A program made the position numbers and the translations under genes. Under the pieces are notes generated by a model. The model saw only the letters and a program-made list of their open reading frames with translations, was not told the origin of the DNA and made no database searches. This document shows, in pieces, positions 24,597 to 31,978 of a DNA stretch of 64,000 bases (position 1 is its first letter; the number at the start of each line of letters is the position of its first letter). The DNA comes from Alphaproteobacteria bacterium. Lineage in GTDB: Bacteria; Pseudomonadota; Alphaproteobacteria; Ferrovibrionales; Ferrovibrionaceae. The DNA lies in contig JAFKFH010000004.1 of assembly GCA_017307375.1 (NCBI GenBank), positions 434,001 to 498,000 on the forward strand, in the 5' to 3' direction.

Positions 24597-26213
24597 TCAG
24601 CGCCGGCCAAGCGGCGCAGGGTCGAAGTCGAAGCCGATGATGCGAAACGGCCGCAGCGGATTGGCCGGGCGGATCTCGTAGGCCAGCAAGCGGCCGCCGA
24701 TCCGGGTATTGATCCGGCGCGACACCGCGGGGCGGTAGGGCATCTCGGCCGACCAGTCGGTCGCACCCGAAATCCACGGCGCGGCACCAAGCCGCAAGAC
24801 CATGCCGTCTTCCGGATCCTCGAGCTCGATCAGCGGCTGGATCTCGCGCCACAGCTTGTAGGCATCCGGGCCGGCCAGATCGGCAAGCGACAAACCCTCG
24901 CGGACGATTCGCGGGCCGGGGTTATGGGTTGCCGATGTCGCCAGTTGCGGCAGCACCGCGTTGCGCCCGGCTTCGTCCATCACCAGCAGTTCGCGGCTGG
25001 CCAGGAAGACCTGCTGCTTGTCGAAGCTGTCGCCTTTCTCGGCGTAGGACTGATCTTCCTGCGCGTAGGATCTGGTGGCGTCGGCGTAGGTTTCTGTGAA
25101 GGTCGCATTCATCGGCACCGCGGCGACCGTGTTGGGCAGGTCGACGAACGACCAGGCTTCGCTGTCGACGTGATAGACCGCTGCGACGTTGCAGCCGCCC
25201 TCGGTGGCGTCGAATGCCAGCCCCGGCTCGGTGCTGGGATAGCAGAAGTAGACGAGGCGCCGCGTCTGGTCCGTCGTGACGAAACAGCGGGCCTTCAGCC
25301 GCCGGTCGAGATGGCGAAAGATGCGGTTGCGGATCCTGTTGGTCACGATCGATCGGGCGGTGACGCCGTCATGCGTCCAGATATCCTGGTCGCCCAGGCA
25401 ATAATGCGCCCCGTCCATGTCCATCGCGGCATTGGTGCCGATGATGCCCCGGCGGTCGAACAGCAGGCGGAAGGCGAAGATGTCGCTGCCGCCCGTTGCC
25501 GTCATCGCCCAGGTGGCCTGGCTGGCATAGAGGATGCAGGCATCCCGCAACGCGACCGCGTCGACCAGCGGCGAGGCGAGGCCGGCCAGCATGTTCTCGC
25601 CGGCCAGGGTCTGGGGATCGTCCTTGTCCCAGGTCGTCGGCACCGGCCCCTTGTCGAGCCGCCAGTATCCCGACCATTTGACCATGTTGGAATACCGGGC
25701 ACCGCCCTTGGCGATGTCGACCGCGATCAGCATGTCCTTGTAGGCGCGCAGGGCGCCGCATCGCCAGGCATCCTGCCAGCCCGGCAGGGGTTTCAGCTGC
25801 ATGTCGCCCGACGACATGTAGACAGGCACGTCGACCTGGCGGTTGATGACGATCGCACCGGCCTGCGACACGCCCGAGATCGGGCCGTCCGATACCGGCG
25901 TCGTGCCGGCGGAATAGTCGGCCGGGCTGACCCAATAGGCATGGCCGTTGTCGATCGCGAGGTAGCTGCCGTCGATGCCGACGATCACCGTACGGTCGAA
26001 GCCGTTCGGCGGCGTCTGGCAGATCATGCCCTGAGGCCGCGGCGGCAGGTCCGGATGGGTAAGAAGCTGGCGGAACAGCGGCGACCGGGTAACCGCGCCG
26101 TCGCGGAAGACGACGTTACGGGCCTCGGTCAGTCCGGCGAGCGGCAGGTCGCTGGCCGGCAGGTCGCTGATCACGCCGACCGAGCCGAGGCCGCGCACGG
26201 CGACATTGGGCAT
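24597..26213 (-). CDS. Tail nozzle protein (beta-propeller type)
   Basis: The 538-residue product is almost entirely beta, with repeated strand patterns (GSYLAIDNGHAYWVSP, VYMSSGDMQLKPLPGW, VAAVYHVDSEAWSFVDLP). This fits a beta-propeller nozzle of the kind that ends the tail tube in P22- and SU10-like podoviruses. The N-terminus MPNVAVRGLGSVGVISDLPA begins with the short strand typical of such proteins. GGAAAGG precedes the ATG. It should attach to the adaptor and carry the fibres. Confidence 0.7.
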   Translation of the reverse strand: MPNVAVRGLGSVGVISDLPASDLPLAGLTEARNVVFRDGAVTRSPLFRQLLTHPDLPPRPQGMICQTPPNGFDRTVIVGIDGSYLAIDNGHAYWVSPADYSAGTTPVSDGPISGVSQAGAIVINRQVDVPVYMSSGDMQLKPLPGWQDAWRCGALRAYKDMLIAVDIAKGGARYSNMVKWSGYWRLDKGPVPTTWDKDDPQTLAGENMLAGLASPLVDAVALRDACILYASQATWAMTATGGSDIFAFRLLFDRRGIIGTNAAMDMDGAHYCLGDQDIWTHDGVTARSIVTNRIRNRIFRHLDRRLKARCFVTTDQTRRLVYFCYPSTEPGLAFDATEGGCNVAAVYHVDSEAWSFVDLPNTVAAVPMNATFTETYADATRSYAQEDQSYAEKGDSFDKQQVFLASRELLVMDEAGRNAVLPQLATSATHNPGPRIVREGLSLADLAGPDAYKLWREIQPLIELEDPEDGMVLRLGAAPWISGATDWSAEMPYRPAVSRRINTRIGGRLLAYEIRPANPLRPFRIIGFDFDPAPLGRR

Positions 26214-26227
26214 GGCTGCACCTTTCC

Positions 26228-26968
26228 TCAGACGACCTTGATGATGAAGGCCAGGGCGTAATACGGCGGCGGGGGCGTGCTCACCGTGCCGGTATGGGTG
26301 TGCCGCCCGTCGAGGGTGATGGCATGGGCATGCGGGTTACCGCCGCCGACCGTGGACGACGAGAATTCGGCGCCCGCCCCGCCCGGGGCCAGCAGATAGT
26401 TGTTGGTGTTGCCGTAGCTGTTGCCGCTGGCCTGGATCAGGGTGCCGCCGCTGCCGGTGCCCGCGGTGCCGTGGCTGTGCGCCGGAAGCTGGGCAACGGT
26501 CAGCGTGGTCTCGGCGGTGACGCCGGTATGGGTATGGCCGCCGGCCTCGGCAATCGTGATCGCGGCGTTGAACGAGCCGCCGGTCGTGCCGACCTCGTCG
26601 AGCGTCGCGGCGCCGGCGATGAACTTTTCGCGCAGATCCGGGGTGCCGTCGGTGCCGTCGCACAGTTTCCAGCCCACCGGGATGTCGGAGGCGGACTTGC
26701 CCGACCACATGACGATCGCGCCCTTGGGGACCAGATTGGCCCGCAGGCCGCCGACCTGGGTATTCAGCCCGGTGATGTCGGTCAGGATCTGGGCAAGCTT
26801 GTTGATGTCGGCATGGGACGCGGTCACCGCGCCGGCGATGTTGGGAAACGTCGCCTTGATCGCACCCTTGATCAGGCGCAGATGGTCGTCTGCCGCGCCG
26901 GTCGGGTCGGTCGGCACGGGGTTGGAAATGTTGAGTTGATGAATGAACTCGGCGCTTTCGAGCGGCAT
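26228..26968 (-). CDS. Tail-collar fibre tip with four HxH motifs
   Basis: The 246-residue product contains a tail-collar domain (residues 81-120, PKGAIVMWSG then IPVGWKLCDGTDGTPDLREK). Four His-x-His pairs follow: H145/H147, H164/H166, H213/H215 and H223/H225. In T4 gp37 such pairs in a trimer hold a row of iron ions along a needle-like tip. It is the first gene of the structural operon: one copy of the repeated phage promoter candidate ends 12 bases upstream of its ATG and the site AGGAGC lies between them. Confidence 0.8.
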   Translation of the reverse strand: MPLESAEFIHQLNISNPVPTDPTGAADDHLRLIKGAIKATFPNIAGAVTASHADINKLAQILTDITGLNTQVGGLRANLVPKGAIVMWSGKSASDIPVGWKLCDGTDGTPDLREKFIAGAATLDEVGTTGGSFNAAITIAEAGGHTHTGVTAETTLTVAQLPAHSHGTAGTGSGGTLIQASGNSYGNTNNYLLAPGGAGAEFSSSTVGGGNPHAHAITLDGRHTHTGTVSTPPPPYYALAFIIKVV

Positions 26969-26979
26969 CGGTTGCTCCT

Positions 26980-27007
26980 GTTCCGGCTAACATGTGGCTT
27001 TTAGCGT
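26980..27007 (-). promoter_or_regulatory. Candidate phage RNAP promoter, copy A
   Basis: This 28-base sequence matches 30633-30660 at 27 positions. Its core on the minus strand reads CTAAAAGCCACANGTTAGCC, where N is T here. It ends 12 bases before the collar-fibre ATG. Arms GCTAA and TTAGC, 10 bases apart, also give it partial dyad symmetry, so an operator is the alternative reading. Confidence 0.65.
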
Positions 27008-27039
27008 TCGAGTATCGCCAAGTTCATGATCTGCTTGGC

Positions 27040-27360
27040 TTATCGGTCGGCCAGCAGCGCCATCAGCCGCGGGTTGTCGCGGATCCAGCCCAGGATCTGC
27101 GGGGTGAGGGCGCGCACGATCACCTCTTCCGTCTGGTCGTCGACGGCCGGCATTGCCGTCGCAAACATCGCGTGCAGGCATTCGTGTACGGTGACCAGGC
27201 TGCGCATGCTGGCCTTGAGCCCCGCATTGATCTCGATGCGGTCCTCATGAACGTGATAGCAGCCGTATTCCGCCTGGTCGGCGAAGTCGCGGACAGCGAT
27301 AGGTACGTCGCGAAACCCGATGCGCACGCTGCGCGGCAGGCGGCTGCGCCGGCCCTTCAC
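27040..27360 (-). CDS. Small zincin-like protein with HExxH
   Basis: The 106-residue product begins at a GTG overlapping the previous stop (GTGA). A clear metal-site helix VHECLHAMF gives His59, Glu60 and His63, and an acidic pair (Glu78/Glu79) about 15 residues later could supply the third ligand. Before it lies a short sheet (YGCYHVHEDRIEINAG), as in minimal metallopeptidase folds. It ends with NPRLMALLADR. It could process a phage or host protein, but neither activity nor target is known. It is the last gene before promoter copy A. Confidence 0.6.
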   Translation of the reverse strand: MKGRRSRLPRSVRIGFRDVPIAVRDFADQAEYGCYHVHEDRIEINAGLKASMRSLVTVHECLHAMFATAMPAVDDQTEEVIVRALTPQILGWIRDNPRLMALLADR

Positions 27361-27578
27361 AGGCCGAACGCCTTCTCGCCCGTCCAGGTCGAGCGCCAGA
27401 AGGCGCCGTGCATGCCCGAGGCGTCGAGGGTGGTGATGTAACCCCGCAGCGCCGCTTCGGCGACGGCCGCGGCTTCCCGGCGGGCGAGATTCGATTTCAG
27501 CCGGAATGGCCGTTCGAAGGCGGCGCGCACGATCAGGGCGAGTTCGTCGGCAGGAGACGGCCGTGGCCGCGTCGGCAT
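27357..27578 (-). CDS. Small hypothetical phage protein
   Basis: The 73-residue product starts at an ATG that shares one base with the previous stop (TGATG) and ends at a GTGA overlap with the zincin-like gene. It is helical in the middle (LALIVRAAFERPFRLKSNLA) with an aromatic C-terminus (GAFWRSTWTGEKAFGL). The tight coupling supports a real gene. No function recognised. Confidence 0.5.
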   Translation of the reverse strand: MPTRPRPSPADELALIVRAAFERPFRLKSNLARREAAAVAEAALRGYITTLDASGMHGAFWRSTWTGEKAFGL

Positions 27579-27781
27579 CACTGGCCCTCCGTCGACCGGT
27601 CGCGGCTTGGCCCGGATGCGTCTGCGCCCAGACTGCCGACCAGCGCGTCACGCTGGCCGGCGAGGCGGCGTCGTTCGGCAACATCGCCCCCACGGCGGAG
27701 GGCATCGGCGAGCAGTCTGGCCAGGCGCCGCTTGTCGGCCTGGATGGCGTCGTCGGTCAGCAGGGGCATCAGGGCGTGCAT
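27578..27781 (-). CDS. Small hypothetical phage protein, helical and basic
   Basis: The 67-residue product (MHALMPLLTDDAIQADKRRL onward) is strongly helical and basic over residues 15-50 and ends in a polar tail. Start 27781 was preferred to 27847, which would add a Pro/His/Lys-rich stretch overlapping the next gene. The stop overlaps the next ATG. No function recognised. Confidence 0.45.
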   Translation of the reverse strand: MHALMPLLTDDAIQADKRRLARLLADALRRGGDVAERRRLAGQRDALVGSLGADASGPSRDRSTEGQ

Positions 27782-27815
27782 CGGTCGCGCTTTCTTGTCC
27801 GGATGGGAGTGACGT

Positions 27816-28040
27816 TCAGGTGGCGGCGTAGGTTTCCAGCACGGCACGGGCCAGCGTGATGGCGCTGTCGACCGTCAGCGAGACGACCGGGCGGTCGTCG
27901 GCATAGATGACGATGGCGTCCTCGTAGATGTCGGCCTCGGTGACCTGGGCGACCGGGGCGGGCGCCAATGGCACGGCGACATTCGCAAGCGGTACGCCGA
28001 AGCGGCAGGCGCCGCTCGGCACGGGGGCGGGGGCCGTCAT
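27816..28040 (-). CDS. Small hypothetical phage protein
   Basis: The 74-residue product (MTAPAPVPSG onward) has an N-terminal Pro/Ala stretch and a compact alpha/beta C-terminus (IYEDAIVIYADDRPVVSLTV, then ALARAVLETYAAT in outline). GGAGAT lies in front of the ATG at 28040, favouring it over the ATG at 28052. It is the first gene after the RNA polymerase. No function recognised. Confidence 0.45.
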   Translation of the reverse strand: MTAPAPVPSGACRFGVPLANVAVPLAPAPVAQVTEADIYEDAIVIYADDRPVVSLTVDSAITLARAVLETYAAT

Positions 28041-28066
28041 CGATATCTCCATGGATGTTCGAAGGA

Positions 28067-30598
28067 TCAGGCGAAGGCGTAGTCGGCCCGGAGGATGTTC
28101 CGCAGGTCGAGCGAACCGCGGGCCGGCGGCGGCGGCAGCTTGCCGCGCGCTTCAGGGCTCAGCACGGCGCTGGCGGCATGATGGACGACGGCGTAGGGAT
28201 CGAACGTCTCGTAGAGGTCGAACAGCGCCTTGCGGACGGTGACCACCCATTTGCCCGACCGCGCCGCGTGGGTTGCGAAGCTGTCGTGGATCAGGGCGAA
28301 GTCGGCGATACCCTCGCCGGCCGCGGCCAGCACGGCGAGCATCAGATGGCTGGCATCCATCGAATGGATCACGTTCGGGGCAATGGCGGATTTCTGCTTG
28401 GCCCGATCGAGCACGTCGGTCGCCTCGGTGCGCAGCAAGGCCATGACCCGGACATGTACCTGGCCGCCGGTGATGCGGTCATGGGAAGTCGCCGCGGCGA
28501 CCGGAACGGAACGGTCGAGAAAGTGCAGCTTGATGCGCCGCTCGTCCCACTTGCGATAGTCGTGGGCGATCGGCAGGCCGATTGCACTTTGCCAGTGCAG
28601 TCCGTGACCTTCCGAGGCCAACAGGCCGGCAACCTGCTTGAACCACGCCATGCCCGTGCCGGCGCCCGCCACCGCGTCGTTGACCGTCTGCCACAGCAGA
28701 TGGGCCAGATAGCCGGCAGCCGGCCAGCCGCCATCCGTGAACGGGTGTGCCTGCAGGTCGCCGGCCGTGACCCGGTCGGCCAGCGGCTTCATCGTGTCGG
28801 CCATCAATTGCCGGCGAAAGCCGAACTCCTCGGACGAATAGGCGAAGGTCATGACCGATCGCTTGACGGTCGCGCGGGTCACGCCGAACCCCTGCCATTC
28901 GCGGGCCTGGGCGTCGCCTGCGGTCGCGTCGCGCTCGACGCGGTCGGCGACGATCCGTGCCACCTGGCCGTAGATGTCGGTCGGTCGCTCGGCCGGCAGC
29001 AGGTTGACCAGCGCCGCGCCCATGCCGTCGCGCAGCGACGCCGCATAGTGCTGCAGGCCCGAGCAGGAACCGTCCAGCGCTACCGGCAGATGCGAGACGT
29101 GGGCCGCCGGATCGGCGGCCGTGATCGCGCGGGCATAGTCCTGGCAGGCGGCGACGAACTGGAAGGGACTGTCGGCGGCCGACCACCAGCGGATCGTCCC
29201 GATCGGGTCCTCGGCCGTCGCGACGATCCGGTCGAGATGGCGGCCGACCCAGGCGACGCGGTCGTCGAACGATGCCTTCGATATCTTGTCGAAGTCGCCG
29301 GCATTGGCGAGGTGGACGGCAAGCCAGAAGAGGCCGGCGGGGCCGAGCGGAACACCGTCGGCGAATTCCAGCATTCCCCGTACGTGATCGCCGCGCTGCG
29401 GATTGAACGCCGGCACCGGATAGGCGCGGCCGCGAAAATCCAGGCTCTGGGGCATCCAGAACCGATTGCCGCAATCGATCATCAGCTGCGCGGTGGCCAG
29501 ATCCTGCGCGACGACGATGCGGGCGCTGTCGATCGCCCGGTTATGGGCATGGCGTCGCGCCGCTTCGGCCCGCCAGGCCTTGCGCTGTGCCGGCCCCATG
29601 TCCGCCCAGGCCGCCGGGCGCTCCGGGGCGGCGAGGCGCGGGCCGGGCAGGGTCGAACCCTGGGCCAGCAGCCTGCCGCGATGGCAGGTGTCGACCAGTT
29701 CCAGGATCCGTTCGTTGACCCGCCAGGCGGTAGCCTGGATCGCGTTGACCGCCGCGAAAAGCCGTTCGCGGCCCGGCTGTCGCAACCGGGTCCGCATTGC
29801 CTGCCGCTGGCGCCGATCGCGCAGGCGCACCAGCTTGACCTGCCTGGCGGCTTCGGGCGTCAGGTAGGCGCCGGTGTCGAAATCGGTCCATGGCCGCGGC
29901 GGCACGATCATCGGATAATGGGCGGGGCGCGCGAACAGGCCGCCGCGGCGTGTCATCGTCTCGGACGCCTCCGCCGTCAGCCCTAGAAACAGGGTGTCCT
30001 GCGCCGTATAGGTCTCGAACATCCCAGGGCAGGCATGCAGGACGGCGTTGACGAGTGTCTCGCCGACCCGGGCGCGCATCGCGCGGGACCACCCGGTCCA
30101 CGCGAACCCGGCGCGGCGCGCCGCAGCGCGTGCCGCCTTGGCGCGATAGCGCGGATGGCCGTGCCGCTGGCGCACCCGTGTATCGATCCGGCCATGCAGT
30201 TCGGGCGATGCGGCGCGCAGGGCCAGGCTCCAGGCCTCGGTCTCCACCAGTTCGCCGGTTGCTTCGGCAAGGGTTGCGATGGGTCGCTCGGCACCGATGC
30301 CGTTCAGGCAGCCGACCAGGGCTGCCAAGGCCAGCAGGTCGGGCGGCAGCACCCTCAGCCGTGCCACTGACGCATGGGTCTTGCCTCGACCGCCGTTTCC
30401 CAAGGCGTCGAGGTAGTGGCAGATCGCCGTCGCGACCGCGGGCAGGGCGGTGGCGATCAGATGGTCGGACGTCCGGCTGGTGCCGAGGCCGGCTTGCCGC
30501 AGGATCCGCCCGTCCTGCAGGGTCTGGCGCTGCTGACCCAACCTGGCGGATAGCTGCTCCAGTTCGATCTCGAGCGCTGCCTTGTCTGCATGGTTCAT
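28067..30598 (-). CDS. T7-type single-subunit DNA-directed RNA polymerase
   Basis: The 843-residue product matches phage T7 RNA polymerase (883 residues) block by block. DFRGRAYP is at 387-394; motif A LDGSCSGLQHYAASLRD contains Asp509; motif B TVKRSVMTFAYSSEEFGFR contains Lys579 and Tyr587; IAPNVIHSMDASHL is at 739-752; motif C FALIHDSFAT contains Asp772. These equal T7 Asp537, Lys631, Tyr639 and Asp812. Even the C-terminal 'foot' is kept (ADYAFA). The gene looks fully functional. The promoter-contacting loop (about 688-720) differs from T7, so its promoters should differ too. The ATG at 30598 follows GAGGGA; the longer open frame upstream crosses the promoter copy and is not used. Confidence 0.95.
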   Translation of the reverse strand: MNHADKAALEIELEQLSARLGQQRQTLQDGRILRQAGLGTSRTSDHLIATALPAVATAICHYLDALGNGGRGKTHASVARLRVLPPDLLALAALVGCLNGIGAERPIATLAEATGELVETEAWSLALRAASPELHGRIDTRVRQRHGHPRYRAKAARAAARRAGFAWTGWSRAMRARVGETLVNAVLHACPGMFETYTAQDTLFLGLTAEASETMTRRGGLFARPAHYPMIVPPRPWTDFDTGAYLTPEAARQVKLVRLRDRRQRQAMRTRLRQPGRERLFAAVNAIQATAWRVNERILELVDTCHRGRLLAQGSTLPGPRLAAPERPAAWADMGPAQRKAWRAEAARRHAHNRAIDSARIVVAQDLATAQLMIDCGNRFWMPQSLDFRGRAYPVPAFNPQRGDHVRGMLEFADGVPLGPAGLFWLAVHLANAGDFDKISKASFDDRVAWVGRHLDRIVATAEDPIGTIRWWSAADSPFQFVAACQDYARAITAADPAAHVSHLPVALDGSCSGLQHYAASLRDGMGAALVNLLPAERPTDIYGQVARIVADRVERDATAGDAQAREWQGFGVTRATVKRSVMTFAYSSEEFGFRRQLMADTMKPLADRVTAGDLQAHPFTDGGWPAAGYLAHLLWQTVNDAVAGAGTGMAWFKQVAGLLASEGHGLHWQSAIGLPIAHDYRKWDERRIKLHFLDRSVPVAAATSHDRITGGQVHVRVMALLRTEATDVLDRAKQKSAIAPNVIHSMDASHLMLAVLAAAGEGIADFALIHDSFATHAARSGKWVVTVRKALFDLYETFDPYAVVHHAASAVLSPEARGKLPPPPARGSLDLRNILRADYAFA

Positions 30599-30632
30599 GG
30601 GGATCCCTCGTTCGCGCCGCTGGCCAGACCGG

Positions 30633-30660
30633 GTTCCGGCTAACCTGTGGCTTTTAGCGT
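30633..30660 (-). promoter_or_regulatory. Candidate phage RNAP promoter, copy B
   Basis: Second copy of the 28-base element, with G at the variable base of the minus-strand core CTAAAAGCCACANGTTAGCC. It ends 34 bases upstream of the polymerase ATG, so the polymerase would transcribe its own gene. The A-rich block followed by CC loosely resembles promoters of T7-like phages such as gh-1. Confidence 0.65.
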
Positions 30661-30921
30661 CGCGAACGATGAGTTCCCTATTTGTTCCAGTAGTTTGAGC
30701 GATCCGATTGAGGCGTCCTGGCAGCTGCCCGCTCGCACTCGCCGAAGACGTCCGGGGCCGTTGCAATGCTGTGCAACAAAAGCCCCGTTGCCGAAGCAGC
30801 CGGGGGGCGATATAAGCCAGTGTACGAGGGCTTACAGTACCGTGTCGGTCTTGCGACCGTGCCGTGGCTCCGCTCGGGGAACTAGAATTCACGCGACGAA
30901 CGACAGTGGAGGTTTCAGCGC
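30661..30921. other. Intergenic control region between phage RNAP and pcm
   Basis: There is no gene here. The stretch holds several short inverted repeats: GTTGCA/TGCAAC (30760-30777) and TAAGCC/GGCTTA (30813-30834). On the minus strand GGAAC (30688-30684) and GTT (30667-30665) are 16 bases apart, resembling the general-stress sigma factor (EcfG) promoter of alphaproteobacteria, next to promoter copy B. The pcm promoter must also lie here. The right edge of the phage-derived DNA falls within this stretch. Confidence 0.45.
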
Positions 30922-31578
30922 ATGGCATCCGTCGATAGCCACGCCGCCGCTCGGCAGAACATGATCGATTGTCAGATCCTGCCCAACCGGGTCACCGACC
31001 CGACGGTGCTGCGTGCCTTTGCCGACGTGCCGCGCGAGCGTTTCGTGCCGGCCTCCCATCAGGGCGTCGCCTATCTCGACAAGGACCTGGCGCTGGGTGG
31101 CGGGCGGGTGCTGATGGAGCCGATGGTTGCCGCCCGCCTGCTGCAGGCGGCCGAGCTGTCCGGGTCGGAAAAGGCGCTCGTCGCCGGTGCCGGGTCGGGC
31201 TATCTCGCGGCGCTGCTCAGCCATATCGTCCGCTCGGTCGTCGCGGTGGAGAACCGGGCCGACCTGCTGGCCCTGGCGCGCGACGCGCTGGCCGACGCGG
31301 CGTCGATCACGCTGGTCGAGGGGGCGCCCGCCGACGGCGCCAAGGCATCGGGCCCCTACGACCTGATCATCCTGGGCGGTGCGGCCGAACAGGTGCCTGC
31401 CGCGCTGTTCGACCAGTTGGCGCCGGAAGGCAAGCTGATCGCGGTCGTTCGCCAGGGCGGCGTCGGCAAGGCCACGCTGTTCACCCGTCCCGGCGGGGTT
31501 CAGGCCGCCCGCATCCTGTTCGACGCGGCGACGCCGGCATTGCCCGAATTCGCCGCACCGAAGGCCTTTGCGCTGTAG
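30922..31578 (+). CDS. pcm: Protein-L-isoaspartate O-methyltransferase
   Basis: The 218-residue product has the Pcm fold: NMIDCQILPNRVTDP near the start, DVPRERFVP, and the SAM motif ALVAGAGSGYLAALLS. The enzyme methylates isoaspartate in damaged proteins. In many alphaproteobacteria this form of Pcm is encoded upstream of tolC, popZ and valS, as here. A GTGGAGG site precedes the ATG. It is the first host gene beyond the phage-derived element. Confidence 0.85.
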   Translation: MASVDSHAAARQNMIDCQILPNRVTDPTVLRAFADVPRERFVPASHQGVAYLDKDLALGGGRVLMEPMVAARLLQAAELSGSEKALVAGAGSGYLAALLSHIVRSVVAVENRADLLALARDALADAASITLVEGAPADGAKASGPYDLIILGGAAEQVPAALFDQLAPEGKLIAVVRQGGVGKATLFTRPGGVQAARILFDAATPALPEFAAPKAFAL

Positions 31579-31604
31579 GCGCCCCGGGCCGGTCGGAGAG
31601 GACC

Positions 31605-31937
31605 ATGACGGACGGATCCGGTTTCGAGATCACTGTCGCCGACCTCGCGGCCTGGCGCCGGGACGGCGTGCCCCATGATCTCGTCGACATCCGCGAGCCA
31701 TGGGAATTCGATCTCGTCTCGGTCGAAGGCAGCCTGAAGATTCCGATGGGGCAGATCGCCGGCCGTACGGCGGAACTGGCCCAGGATCGGCCCCTCGTCG
31801 TGATGTGCCACCATGGCGGGCGCAGCGCGCGCGTGACCATGTGGCTGCGTGCCAACGGCTTCCCGCAGGCGGTCAATCTGGCCGGCGGTATCGATGATTG
31901 GGCGGCGTCGGTCGACCCGGCGTTGCCCCGCTACTGA
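31605..31937 (+). CDS. Rhodanese-domain protein
   Basis: The 110-residue product is a single rhodanese domain: VDIREPWEFD at residues 27-36 and an active-site loop CHHGGRS with a Cys nucleophile near residue 69, ending in NLAGGIDDWA. It probably moves sulfane sulfur to an unknown acceptor. It lies between pcm and tolC, with 26 bases before it and GGAGAGG ahead of the ATG. Confidence 0.85.
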   Translation: MTDGSGFEITVADLAAWRRDGVPHDLVDIREPWEFDLVSVEGSLKIPMGQIAGRTAELAQDRPLVVMCHHGGRSARVTMWLRANGFPQAVNLAGGIDDWAASVDPALPRY

Positions 31938-31978
31938 TTTCACGCGGCCTGCGTGGTGGCGGGCCAGGGAGTTTGGGG

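Larger units (their letters stand above)
10326..30660 (-). mobile_element. T7-RNAP-encoding phage-derived element (prophage remnant or GTA-like)
   Basis: All genes from the RNA polymerase (start 30598) to the methyltransferase (end 10326) lie on the minus strand, in the order polymerase, four small genes, tail, terminase, portal, scaffold, capsid, adaptor, fibre. The structural genes are recognisably of the SU10/DUF5309 podovirus type. Replication, integration, repressor and cell-wall lysis genes are absent. Host genes pcm and tRNA-Cys flank it. Exact boundaries are inferred: the left end lies between 10157 and 10325, the right end between 30661 and about 30900. No attachment repeat was found. 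Confidence 0.8.

Noticed and set aside
30760-30777. GTTGCA/TGCAAC hairpin as a terminator
   Set aside because: In either direction it lacks a following T-run, so it is mentioned only as a possible operator.
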